The notes under the pieces were generated by a model. The model was not told where the DNA came from, made no database searches, and worked only from the letters and a program-made list of their open reading frames with translations. From assembly GCA_020692355.1 (NCBI GenBank), contig JAIMKP010000014.1:1-64000 (forward strand): a stretch of DNA of 64,000 nt, written 5' to 3'. This document shows, piece after piece, positions 51,154-58,997 of the stretch. Position numbers and translations under genes: made by a program. Numbering within the stretch: the first letter of the stretch is position 1; every line of letters starts with the position of its first letter. The stretch comes from Desulfosporosinus sp. (GTDB taxonomy: Bacteria > Bacillota > Desulfitobacteriia > Desulfitobacteriales > Desulfitobacteriaceae).

Positions 51154-51863
51154 TGACACGTTGGAAAAGAGAATTGGCTCTTCCGGTAACCTTGGTGGCG
51201 ATTGCCCTCGGATTTTTGATATCGATAGCGGTGCAGACGCAGAAAAACGTGTCTGCTGCTGAGCAAATTAATGCCCAGCGTATGACCGCAGCAAAATCCG
51301 TTTTAACGACTGTACAAGCGCAAAATGACCAGCTCAAACAGACGAACAAGGAACTCAGGTCCCGATTGGAGCAGGCTAGGAAACAGGGGGGTACCGATCC
51401 TAGCATACTTACTGACTTGGCTCAGGCCGGGATTCTTGATGGGACTCGGAAGGTTGAAGGACCAGGGGTACAGATCTTTATTGATGACCGGAAGCAGGAT
51501 CATAAAACAGTTTTGCCGCTGACGCCTGATAATCTGCTCGAGATCGTCAACACCTTGCGTTTTGCGGGGTCGGAGGCTATCGGCATCAATCAACAACGCA
51601 TGGTGGCTTCTACGGCCATTGTCTATAGTGGAAGCTCCACGATTCTTGTCAATCAGGTGCCAATCACACGGGTAGAAGGGATCCCCTATGAGATCGATGT
51701 CATCGGGAATCAAGATACTTTAGTCGATTATTTTTCAAACCTGGAGGCGGATGCGCTTAAGAAGGCCGGGATCAATGTAAGCATCGTCCGCAAGGTCGTA
51801 CAAATTCCCGCTTTTAAGGGGTCAAGAGTATTTCGGCTTGCGAAGCCGGATCCTAATGAATAA
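51153..51863 (+). CDS. DUF881 family membrane protein (second of two)
   Basis: 236 residues with the same layout: membrane segment (about 9-28), coiled coil (about 45-75), DUF881 domain (about 90-232; GPGVQIFIDD, LLEIVNTLRFAGSEAIGINQQR, STAIVYSGSSTILVN, YEIDVIGNQDTL). It is clearly a diverged duplicate of the previous gene. ATG 51153 overlaps the upstream stop, so they are made together, possibly as a heteromer through the coiled coils (inference). Confidence 0.87.
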   Translation: MTRWKRELALPVTLVAIALGFLISIAVQTQKNVSAAEQINAQRMTAAKSVLTTVQAQNDQLKQTNKELRSRLEQARKQGGTDPSILTDLAQAGILDGTRKVEGPGVQIFIDDRKQDHKTVLPLTPDNLLEIVNTLRFAGSEAIGINQQRMVASTAIVYSGSSTILVNQVPITRVEGIPYEIDVIGNQDTLVDYFSNLEADALKKAGINVSIVRKVVQIPAFKGSRVFRLAKPDPNE

Positions 51864-51870
51864 AAGAAAG

Positions 51871-51903
51871 GCTCCCCATCATACTAAAGGGGAGCTGTTT
51901 TTT
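51871..51903 (+). terminator. Terminator after the DUF881 pair
   Basis: GCTCCCC (51871-51877) pairs with GGGGAGC (51889-51895), followed by TG and six T. Confidence 0.87.
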
Positions 51904-52065
51904 CACATGCTCTGAGATTTTCCCGATCGACTTTAGGGAAACAGGCAGGAAAATAGAATTCAATGGCGAATCAAGCAAATATATATAAATCCAACAATTA
52001 AGTTTAATTTTACTCCCCACTAATTATAAGGGGAGCAGGATGGAAACGAAGGGAGAGGACTACCA

Positions 52066-53826
52066 ATGGCTTATGATGCCACCCAAATGAAGGATTGGCA
52101 GATTGCTGAAGAAGCAGAAAAGACCATGCCAACTACCGAACAGCTTGTAGACATGCTTGGGCTGGAAAAGGATGAACTGATTCCCTATGGTAAAACTCCG
52201 AAAGTCGACTTTCTCAAGGTCATGGAGCGCCTCAAGGACAAACCCGATGGCAAATACATTGAGGTAACGGCGATTACGCCGACCCCTCTTGGTGAAGGAA
52301 AGACGACCACCACGCTGGGATTGATCGAAGGTTTGGCGAAGCGGGGCAGGAGTGTCGGTGGTGCGATTCGCCAGCCTTCCGGCGGGCCGACTATGAATAT
52401 TAAGGGAACGGCAGCGGGTGGTGGAAACGCCCTTCTGATTCCTATGACTGAATTCTCGCTGGGTTTGACCGGGGACATCAATGATATCATGAATGCCCAT
52501 AACCTGGCTATGGTGGCCTTGAACGCTCGGATGCAACATGAGGCTAATTATACGGATGAAGAGTTGGCAAAACGCAATTTGCGTCGGCTCGATGTCGACC
52601 CGAAGAATGTGGAAATGGGTTGGATCATCGATTTTGCAGCTCAAGGCTTGCGCAATATCCTGATTGGATTAGGCGGCAAAAAAGATGGCTTTGTAATGCA
52701 GTCGAAATTCGGGATCGCAGTCGGCTCAGAACTCATGGCTATTTTGGCTATCGCCAAGGATCTGCCTGATTTGAGGGAACGGATTGGCAAAGTCATCGTG
52801 GCTTATGATAAGACCGGTAAGCCAATTACAACCAAAGACTTAGAAGTAGATGGAGCCATGGCCGCCTGGATGCGAAACACGATTAATCCGACCATCTGCT
52901 ACACCGCAGAAGGCCAGCCGGTCTTTGTCCATGCCGGGCCGTTTGCAAACATTGCGATTGGACAGTCTTCTATCATAGCTGACAGAGTCGGACTTAAAGT
53001 GTTTGACTACCATGTTACTGAGAGCGGCTTTGCGGCTGATATTGGCTTCGAGAAGTTCTGGAATGTTAAAGCTCGGCTTAGCGGTTTGAAGCCGGATGTT
53101 TCCGTATTGGTCGCTACCATTCGGGCACTGAAAATGCATGGAGGCGGACCAGCCGTGGTTCCAGGCCGTCCGCTGCCGCAAGAGTACACCCAGGAGAACC
53201 TGGAATTGGTGGAAAAGGGTTGTGCCAACCTGCTCCATCATCTCAGCATCATCAAAAAGTCTGGAATCAAGCCCGTTGTTTGTATTAATAGCTTCTATTC
53301 GGATACCGAAGCTGAGGTTAAGCTGGTTAAGAAGATCGTGGAAGCGGCAGGGGGGCGTTGTGCCCTATCAGAGCACTGGCTCAAAGGGGGAGACGGTGCC
53401 TTAGAGCTTGCCGATGCTGTTATTGAAGCGTGTGAAGAACCGAATGAATTCAAACCGCTTTACCCGCTGGAGATGCCTTTGCGGCAGCGGGTAGAATTAA
53501 TTGCCCGCGAAGTATATGGAGCAGATGGTGTCGACTGGTCGCCGGAAGCGGAAGCGAAAGCCAAACGTTTCGAAGCGGATCCTGCTTACGCCGATTTCGC
53601 GACCATGATGGTGAAAACCCATCTCAGCCTGTCGCATGATCCGGCGCTCAAAGGGGTTCCCAAGGGTTGGAGGCTTCCGATCCGGGATGTCCTGGTCTAC
53701 GGTGGAGCTAAGTTCCTCTGCCCGATGGCTGGCACGATTACCCTCATGCCGGGAACAAGTTCGGACCCGGCTTATCGGCGGATTGATATTGATGTCGAGA
53801 CCGGGAAAGTCAAAGGGTTATTCTAA
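52066..53826 (+). CDS. fhs: Formate-tetrahydrofolate ligase
   Basis: 586 residues, about 30 longer than the Moorella enzyme. The P-loop reads [15 protein letters not shown] and the fold is clear ([41 protein letters not shown]). Several stretches are atypical: [21 protein letters not shown] and [13 protein letters not shown] where the usual enzyme has GIKGGAAGGGY and FTGDIHA. It activates formate to 10-formyl-THF, the first step of the methyl branch of the Wood-Ljungdahl pathway, or feeds purine synthesis. A small hairpin (CTCCCC 52013-52018 / GGGGAG 52030-52035) lies in the leader; no clear promoter in the 160 nt upstream. Confidence 0.93.
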   Translation: MAYDATQMKDWQIAEEAEKTMPTTEQLVDMLGLEKDELIPYGKTPKVDFLKVMERLKDKPDGKYIEVTAITPTPLGEGKTTTTLGLIEGLAKRGRSVGGAIRQPSGGPTMNIKGTAAGGGNALLIPMTEFSLGLTGDINDIMNAHNLAMVALNARMQHEANYTDEELAKRNLRRLDVDPKNVEMGWIIDFAAQGLRNILIGLGGKKDGFVMQSKFGIAVGSELMAILAIAKDLPDLRERIGKVIVAYDKTGKPITTKDLEVDGAMAAWMRNTINPTICYTAEGQPVFVHAGPFANIAIGQSSIIADRVGLKVFDYHVTESGFAADIGFEKFWNVKARLSGLKPDVSVLVATIRALKMHGGGPAVVPGRPLPQEYTQENLELVEKGCANLLHHLSIIKKSGIKPVVCINSFYSDTEAEVKLVKKIVEAAGGRCALSEHWLKGGDGALELADAVIEACEEPNEFKPLYPLEMPLRQRVELIAREVYGADGVDWSPEAEAKAKRFEADPAYADFATMMVKTHLSLSHDPALKGVPKGWRLPIRDVLVYGGAKFLCPMAGTITLMPGTSSDPAYRRIDIDVETGKVKGLF

Positions 53827-53841
53827 AACGCGGTTGGGATG

Positions 53842-53874
53842 AACGGTGGGAAGGCCTTTGGCCTTTCCACCGTT
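53842..53874 (+). terminator. Terminator after fhs
   Basis: AACGGTGGGAAGGCC (53842-53856), loop TTT, GGCCTTTCCACCGTT (53860-53874), one G-T pair. The trailing T-tract is short (GTTTGTG). Confidence 0.75.
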
Positions 53875-54338
53875 TGTGTTCAGGATAGTCTGGGACAGTC
53901 TGGGGTCGGGAATGCTCCACAGCACCACGCTCACCCGTGGCGCTTTCAGACCAAACTTACTCCGCTAGGCTCGATCTGGGGTCGGTGGGGTAGATCTTCA
54001 GCCGGAAGGTCATCCTTTGATGGTGGCGGCTTCGGCGATACTCTCCACCGGAGACTATCGTGCCAAATTCGCCATTCCACTGCGAGGATAAGAGTTCTAG
54101 CGAAGTCATAGATTTCGAGAACTCTTTACCGTGGCTCAGTTGGCGACGCCGCGCATCCGGCGCGGTCGCCCCATAGCTTTGAGGTACGAGCCTAGCGGAG
54201 AGTTTGATTGCTGCTCGCTTTAGGGTTCACTTAGGTGCTCGTGTGACATTCCCTACTCTTGGGCAAGACATGGAAGAGGGCAAGAAGGGGGAACGGTTCC
54301 TGCTGACGCGCTTGACTTCTGACTTCTGGAGGGGTTTT
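53875..54338. other. 460-base stretch without a gene
   Basis: No frame with a start signal is credible here; the frame open from 54204 simply runs into the HD-domain gene. It contains an imperfect GC-rich hairpin at about 54132-54164 (GGCGA...CCGCGC / GCGCGG...TCGCC), several CTCCACCGG-type segments, and at its end two inverted GAAGTCA units. The composition (more C-rich on this strand, broken short frames) differs from the neighbouring genes and may mark a decayed insert. Confidence 0.45.
54313..54326. repeat. Two inverted GAAGTCA heptamers
   Basis: TGACTTC twice in tandem (54313-54319 and 54320-54326), the reverse complement of the heptamer at 14089 and 23106. It ends directly before the ribosome binding site of the HD-domain gene. 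Confidence 0.7.
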
Positions 54339-54827
54339 ATGGAGCGATTAAACCGAATGATTCAGGGAGAGGCATTCCGAGAGCATTTGGCGCGTACCCA
54401 AGCGGAGGAGAAAGAGCGGATTTACTGCAAGCATGGGATGGATCACTTGCTGGGTGTGGCACGGATTGCTTATGCTTATTTGCTGGAAAGGGAAGAGGTT
54501 TCCTCGAAACCGCAGTTTAAGGAATTGGTGTATGCAGCGGCACTTTTGCATGATCTGGGGCGCTGGGTGGAATACAAAACAGGAGAGGATCATGCCCAGG
54601 CTAGTGTCAGGCTGGCCAAGCCGTTGCTCATTGAGGCGGGGTTTCAGGTGGATGAAGTGGAGACGATTCTGGACGCTATTATGGAGCATCGGCAAGAAAC
54701 CGGGCATACGAGCGTGTTGGCTAGGGCTTTAGCCTTAGCAGACGATTGGGCGAGGGATTGCGCGAACTGTTCAGCACAAGGGACATGCCATAAATTTAGT
54801 CCAGAGATGCTTAATATAACCTATTAG
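54339..54827 (+). CDS. HD-domain phosphohydrolase-like protein
   Basis: 162 residues. KHGMDHLLGVARIAY supplies the first His and LLHDLGRWVEY the HD pair of an HD domain; MEHRQE may provide a further metal ligand. The C terminus has three close cysteines (CANCSAQGTC). HD proteins hydrolyse phosphoesters or nucleotides; the substrate is unknown. ATG 54339 follows GGAGGGG; the frame upstream to 54204 is repeat sequence. It precedes folP by 23 nt, so a folate role (for example dihydroneopterin phosphate dephosphorylation) is a guess from context only. Confidence 0.82.
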   Translation: MERLNRMIQGEAFREHLARTQAEEKERIYCKHGMDHLLGVARIAYAYLLEREEVSSKPQFKELVYAAALLHDLGRWVEYKTGEDHAQASVRLAKPLLIEAGFQVDEVETILDAIMEHRQETGHTSVLARALALADDWARDCANCSAQGTCHKFSPEMLNITY

Positions 54828-54850
54828 GGTTCAGGACAGGGGAGGTTACC

Positions 54851-56065
54851 ATGCACGATTATGGTTTACGTTGGATTACGCTGGCTAATATCGATGAGGT
54901 CAAGCGGGCTTTGGGTCACATTGGTTCTGATCCCGGTGGGATTGCCTTAATGGCGGGGAAACCATTGGGGAGGGCGATAAAGCTAGAAGAGGTTCCGCTT
55001 AGGGTTGCACATATCCTAAAACAAGAGATGCTGGCAGCGGGAGGAGATGCTGCGGTTCATCGCAATGTCATCATCAACGCGATAGAACATACAGATGTTT
55101 TACTCATGGGCACACAGCGACAATTGGGACATTTGGCACAGAAACTCCTGGCGCAACCGTTTGGTCTGAAGGATATCGGACATTCCCTGAAAGATCTCTT
55201 AGCGAGGCTTGAGCCTCCGCGAAAGCGCATCTTAAATTGTCGAGGCAAGGAATTACCGTTAGGTAAGCGAACTTTGATCATGGGGATATTAAACATCACT
55301 CCGGATTCGTTTTCTGACGGCGGCAAGTTTTACTCGGAAAAAGAGGCACTGAATCATGCTTACCGTTTAATTGGGGAAGGCGCGGATATTCTCGATATTG
55401 GCGGCGAGTCTACGCGCCCAGGGCATAAAGTGGTGAGCGCGGAAGAGGAATGGGCCAGGCTGGAACCCGTTTTGCGCGTATTGGTGAGGGAGGTTCCGGT
55501 TCCCATTTCGGTAGATACCTATAAGGCGGAGGTTGCTGCTCAGGCTTTAGAGGCCGGAGCTCATATCATCAACGATATCTGGGGTCTGCAGAAGGATCCG
55601 GATATGGCGCGTGTGGTCGGGGAATACAGGGCACCGGTGGTTGTCATGCATAACCAGGAAGGAACATCCTACCACCATTTGCTGGGGGATATCCTTTCAT
55701 TTTTGCGCCGGAGCATTCTGTTAGCCGAAGAGCACGGCTTAGCAGGGGATCAAATCATTCTGGATCCCGGAATCGGGTTCGGTAAGACGACAGAGCAAAA
55801 TCTGGAAGTCATGGCTCGCTTGGCGGAGTTTAAAAGTTTGGGTCATCCGATTCTTCTCGGGACATCACGTAAATCTATGATTGGCAACACGCTGAACCTG
55901 CCGGTGGATGAGCGTTTAGAAGGAACCCTCGCGACCAGCGTGATGGGAGTGGAGGCTGCTGTGGATATTATACGGGTTCATGATGTTGAGTCTAATAAGC
56001 GGGCGATTATGATGGCTGATGCGATTTATCGCGGCCAAAGGGGGATGAATTATGGTGGAGCATGA
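54851..56065 (+). CDS. folP: Dihydropteroate synthase with N-terminal extension
   Basis: 404 residues. The DHPS TIM barrel covers about 138-400: LIMGILNITPDSFSDGG, DIGGESTRPGHK, INDIWGLQ, DPGIGFGKTTEQN, GTSRKSMIG. It condenses 4-aminobenzoate with dihydropterin pyrophosphate; this is the sulfonamide target. An extra domain of about 130 residues at the N terminus (from WITLANIDEVKRALGHIG) is unlike B. subtilis Sul (about 285 residues) but, to my knowledge, is widespread in Clostridia; its function is not known. folB overlaps the stop. Confidence 0.94.
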   Translation: MHDYGLRWITLANIDEVKRALGHIGSDPGGIALMAGKPLGRAIKLEEVPLRVAHILKQEMLAAGGDAAVHRNVIINAIEHTDVLLMGTQRQLGHLAQKLLAQPFGLKDIGHSLKDLLARLEPPRKRILNCRGKELPLGKRTLIMGILNITPDSFSDGGKFYSEKEALNHAYRLIGEGADILDIGGESTRPGHKVVSAEEEWARLEPVLRVLVREVPVPISVDTYKAEVAAQALEAGAHIINDIWGLQKDPDMARVVGEYRAPVVVMHNQEGTSYHHLLGDILSFLRRSILLAEEHGLAGDQIILDPGIGFGKTTEQNLEVMARLAEFKSLGHPILLGTSRKSMIGNTLNLPVDERLEGTLATSVMGVEAAVDIIRVHDVESNKRAIMMADAIYRGQRGMNYGGA

Positions 56066-56423
56066 TATCATCCACCTGCGCGGATTGGAGTTTTACGCCT
56101 ATCATGGAGTTTTGCCCGAGGAACAACGGCTTGGGCAGAAATTCATAGTGGATGTTGATCTCTATCATGATTTGCAGTCTGCAGGAATCTCGGATGAAGT
56201 GGGGGATACCCTCAATTATGCTGAGGTGTATGCTGAGATTAAGGGAGTCGTTGAGAGTGGCCCTTATCGCTTGCTGGAGCATCTTGCCGAACAGATAGCC
56301 GAGACACTTTTGCCAACGTTTCCCTGTGACGAAGTTCGGGTGGAGGTTCACAAGCCGCAGGCACCCGTTCCCGGGTTGTTCCGGGACATTTCTGTTGAGA
56401 TACGGCGGGGCCGGAAAGGATGA
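56052..56423 (+). CDS. folB: Dihydroneopterin aldolase
   Basis: 123 residues: LRGLEFYAYHGVLPEEQRLGQKF, LNYAEVYAEI and LEHLAEQIAE match FolB. It cleaves dihydroneopterin to the hydroxymethylpterin used by FolK. ATG 56052 lies within folP by 14 bases; folK overlaps its end by four. Confidence 0.95.
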   Translation: MVEHDIIHLRGLEFYAYHGVLPEEQRLGQKFIVDVDLYHDLQSAGISDEVGDTLNYAEVYAEIKGVVESGPYRLLEHLAEQIAETLLPTFPCDEVRVEVHKPQAPVPGLFRDISVEIRRGRKG

Positions 56424-56884
56424 ATGCCTATTTAAGCCTTGGAAGTAATATGGGGGATCGGGGTTACTACCTACATCAAGCCTTGGATCGCTTGCGAGAC
56501 GCAGACGTGACCCTACGTGGAGTTTCTAGTGTTTATGTGACTGAGCCTTGGGGGGGAGTGGAGCAGGAGAAGTTCTGGAATATTGCGGCTTGGATTGAAA
56601 CATCCCTAGAGCCTTTGGAGCTTCTTCATCTTTGCCAAGGCATTGAACAGGAACTCGGGAGAAAGCGGCTCGTACGTTGGGGCCCGCGAACCATTGACAT
56701 GGATATCCTTCTCTGTGATAATGTAACTATCCAGACTCCAGAGCTTAGCATACCTCACCCTCACTTAGAGGAGAGGGCGTTTGTCTTGACTCCATTGCGT
56801 GAAATCGCACCCTCGCTTATTCTGCCTTCAGGCCGCTTAATCCAGGAGGTAGCGGGAGAAGGGAAAGTTTGGCCGTTGTCCTAA
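56420..56884 (+). CDS. folK: 2-amino-4-hydroxy-6-hydroxymethyldihydropteridine pyrophosphokinase
   Basis: 154 residues: AYLSLGSNMGDRGYYL, YVTEPWGGVEQEKFWN, RWGPRTIDMDILL (metal-binding aspartates) and LSIPHPHLEERAFVL. It pyrophosphorylates the pterin before FolP acts. The folP-folB-folK order is the B. subtilis one. Confidence 0.95.
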   Translation: MNAYLSLGSNMGDRGYYLHQALDRLRDADVTLRGVSSVYVTEPWGGVEQEKFWNIAAWIETSLEPLELLHLCQGIEQELGRKRLVRWGPRTIDMDILLCDNVTIQTPELSIPHPHLEERAFVLTPLREIAPSLILPSGRLIQEVAGEGKVWPLS

Positions 56885-56904
56885 CAAACAGCATTGTGTT
56901 TGCG

Positions 56905-57044
56905 AGTTGTATTGTTAGGCGGTTGGGGTTACTCGGTTGGGTAAAATTTAATAAGGGAAAACCTTTAGATGCCGCTTGGATCGGAAATGACCGAGACGGT
57001 GAAGGATGGATGTTTTTGCACCTTCACGTTGTGAAGGTGTTTTT
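56905..57044 (+). promoter_or_regulatory. Candidate attenuator or riboswitch leader before DUF2520-panC
   Basis: A terminator hairpin at 57019-57044 sits only ten bases before the ribosome binding site of the next gene. Its 5' arm CCTTCAC (57021-57027) can also pair with GTGAAGG at 56999-57005, which would break the terminator: mutually exclusive structures. Upstream, GCGG (56919-56922)/CCGC (56971-56974) can enclose AAGG-GAAAA-CCTT, and TCGG/CCGA (56981-56984/56991-56994) forms another small stem. No known aptamer core (TPP, FMN, SAM, THF, cobalamin) is recognisable. The orphan pan motif, known upstream of pantothenate genes, is one candidate class. Confidence 0.55.
57019..57044 (+). terminator. 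Terminator hairpin between folK and the DUF2520 gene
   Basis: CACCTTCAC (57019-57027), loop GTT, GTGAAGGTG (57031-57039), then TTTTT. Perfect 9-bp stem. It could end the fol operon or act as the switchable part of the leader. Confidence 0.85.
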
Positions 57045-57065
57045 ATTTGTACCGGGGGTGATTAC

Positions 57066-57986
57066 GTGAAATTTGCCATTATCGGGACGGGAGTCGTCGG
57101 GACGGCCCTAGCAGTCAGCTTAGAGCGGGCGGGCCATGCTTGCGTGGGAGTCCACACCCGAAGCAGTGTCTCTTATCAGAGTTTTAGCCGCTACCTCGAT
57201 GTGCCCCATCTCTCTCTGGGAGAGTTGATTCCGCTGGCAGATTTGCTGTTCATCACAACGCAAGATGGGGTGATTCGCTCGGTTGCTGAGCACCTGGCGG
57301 CCCAAACACTCCAGCGTGATGGCCAAGTTTGGATCCATTGCTCAGGAGCGCATCCTTCGGGTATCTTGCGCGTGGAAGGGGTTCCGATCAGTTGTCTGTC
57401 GATACACCCTTTGCAGTCATTTGCCGATGTGGATAGGGCTGTGGAGCTTCTGGGGAAATCCCACTTCTCGGTGGAGGGAGATAGGCCGGAATTGGGAATG
57501 GCTTTGGTCAAGGACTTGGGGGGGATACCGCATTGGATTCCTACCGCCAATAAGGTGTTGTATCATGCTGGGGCTGTGATGGCTTCCAATTATGTGGTGG
57601 TGTTGGCTTCTCTAGCTACAAAGTTTTTGGAACTGGCAGGGTTTGAGCGCACTCAGGCGCTGGATGCCTTATTGCCCCTCATGGAAGGAGCGTTAAAGAA
57701 CCTCAGCCAGTTGGGGCTGCCCCAGGCCTTGACTGGCCCATTGGCACGAGGGGATGTGGACGTTGTCCGCAGCCACCTTGAACAGATGCCTGAGCCTTTG
57801 GCCAGCGTGTATTCCGCCTTAGCCCCAGAGGCACTGAACCTTGCCATACAAAAGTGGGCGGAAAATGGTAAGGAATATCCGGCTAGCGTTTATGCGGACA
57901 TGAGTCTTTTATTCGGTCGAGGGAGTGAGCCTAACACAGAACCAGACGAGGGTAAAGCGATGCCAAAGCCTGAACAGGTCGCGTAA
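57066..57986 (+). CDS. Rossmann-fold and DUF2520 domain protein
   Basis: 306 residues. An NAD(P)-binding start FAIIGTGVVGTALAVSLERAG, then the family stretch WIHCSGAHPSGIL and CLSIHPLQSFAD, and a helical DUF2520 domain (about 150-290). The fold resembles ketopantoate reductase and F420/NADP reductase-type enzymes. The gene is 65 nt before panC, so a ketopantoate-reductase (PanE) role is a reasonable guess but unproven. Start GTG 57066 follows GGGGGTGAT; the frame open from 57006 crosses the terminator. Confidence 0.85.
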   Translation: MKFAIIGTGVVGTALAVSLERAGHACVGVHTRSSVSYQSFSRYLDVPHLSLGELIPLADLLFITTQDGVIRSVAEHLAAQTLQRDGQVWIHCSGAHPSGILRVEGVPISCLSIHPLQSFADVDRAVELLGKSHFSVEGDRPELGMALVKDLGGIPHWIPTANKVLYHAGAVMASNYVVVLASLATKFLELAGFERTQALDALLPLMEGALKNLSQLGLPQALTGPLARGDVDVVRSHLEQMPEPLASVYSALAPEALNLAIQKWAENGKEYPASVYADMSLLFGRGSEPNTEPDEGKAMPKPEQVA

Positions 57987-58051
57987 GATGTCGTTTTTAG
58001 CAAAAAGGTATCAGGAAAAGACAGTTTAGAGACGAAGAGAGGATATAAAAA

Positions 58052-58894
58052 ATGCAGAGTACAGAGAAGATTGCAGAGGTTCGTCAGATCATTCAAAAGG
58101 CTAGAGAGAAGGGCAGAAAGATAGCCCTAGTACCGACCATGGGGTATCTCCATGAAGGACATGTAGCTTTGGTTGCAGAGGCCAAAAAGGCAGAGGCTAT
58201 GGTTGTGATGAGTATTTTTGTCAATCCATTGCAATTTGGCCCGAATGAGGACTACGAGCGTTATCCACGCGATTTGGAGCGGGATGCTCGTATGGCTGAA
58301 GCAGCGGGGGTGGACCTGCTATTTCATCCGAAGGCGAAAGCCATGTACCCGGAGGCGATGTTGGCTACTGTCCAGGTAGGAGTCATGGAAAACGTGCTAT
58401 GTGGTGGGTCACGACCAGGGCACTTTCGGGGGGTGGCCACGGTTGTCAGTAAACTGTTTCATATCGTACAACCCGATCTTGCTTTTTTCGGGCTCAAGGA
58501 TTATCAGCAGTATCGGATCTTAAAGAAGATGGTAATGGATCTGAATTTTCCCATCGAGGTGATCGGGGTTCCCACGGTGCGAGAGGTGGACGGTTTAGCG
58601 AAGAGTTCTCGCAATGTCTATCTCTCTCCAAAGGAGCGGGCGGAAGCAGTGGTGCTGTATCAGAGCCTTGGCGAAGCGGCAGCCGCGATCCGGGATGGAC
58701 AAAAGGATCCGAGAAAAATTGAAAAATTAATCAGGAGCCGGGTTGACGAGACGAGCGGGAGGCTGGATTATGTTGAAGTCAGGGCAGCCTCCGATTTGAC
58801 AAACGTGGAGTGGATCGACCGTAGCGTGGTGATTGCCGTGGCAGTTTATTTTTCTTCGACACGCTTAATTGACAACCTGGTGGTTCAAGCTTAA
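58052..58894 (+). CDS. panC: Pantothenate synthetase
   Basis: 280 residues: ALVPTMGYLHEGHVAL (HxGH of the nucleotidyltransferase fold), SIFVNPLQFGPNEDYERYPR, GHFRGVATVV, FGLKDYQQ and SSRNVYLS. It joins pantoate with beta-alanine. panB and panD are not in the window, which is unusual for a panC operon; they must lie elsewhere. Confidence 0.96.
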   Translation: MQSTEKIAEVRQIIQKAREKGRKIALVPTMGYLHEGHVALVAEAKKAEAMVVMSIFVNPLQFGPNEDYERYPRDLERDARMAEAAGVDLLFHPKAKAMYPEAMLATVQVGVMENVLCGGSRPGHFRGVATVVSKLFHIVQPDLAFFGLKDYQQYRILKKMVMDLNFPIEVIGVPTVREVDGLAKSSRNVYLSPKERAEAVVLYQSLGEAAAAIRDGQKDPRKIEKLIRSRVDETSGRLDYVEVRAASDLTNVEWIDRSVVIAVAVYFSSTRLIDNLVVQA

Positions 58895-58923
58895 AATTGA
58901 CCTAAATCAAAGAGAGTAGATAT

Positions 58924-58952
58924 TTGGCCGATTTTTGATTATTTGGTAAAAT
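58924..58952 (+). promoter_or_regulatory. Candidate sigma-A promoter of nadABC
   Basis: TTGGCC (58924-58929), 17-bp spacer, TAAAAT (58947-58952), 46 nt before the nadA start. A TTGACC at about 58897 may be part of an operator; no NiaR-type site is recognised. Confidence 0.6.
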
Positions 58953-58997
58953 ATCGTAGATTGAACCGGAGATAAACATGGTTTGGAGGATGGAGAA

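Noticed and set aside
56890-57018. TPP, FMN, SAM, THF, cobalamin or ZTP riboswitch
   Set aside because: None of the conserved cores of these classes could be found; only the switchable hairpins support a regulatory leader.
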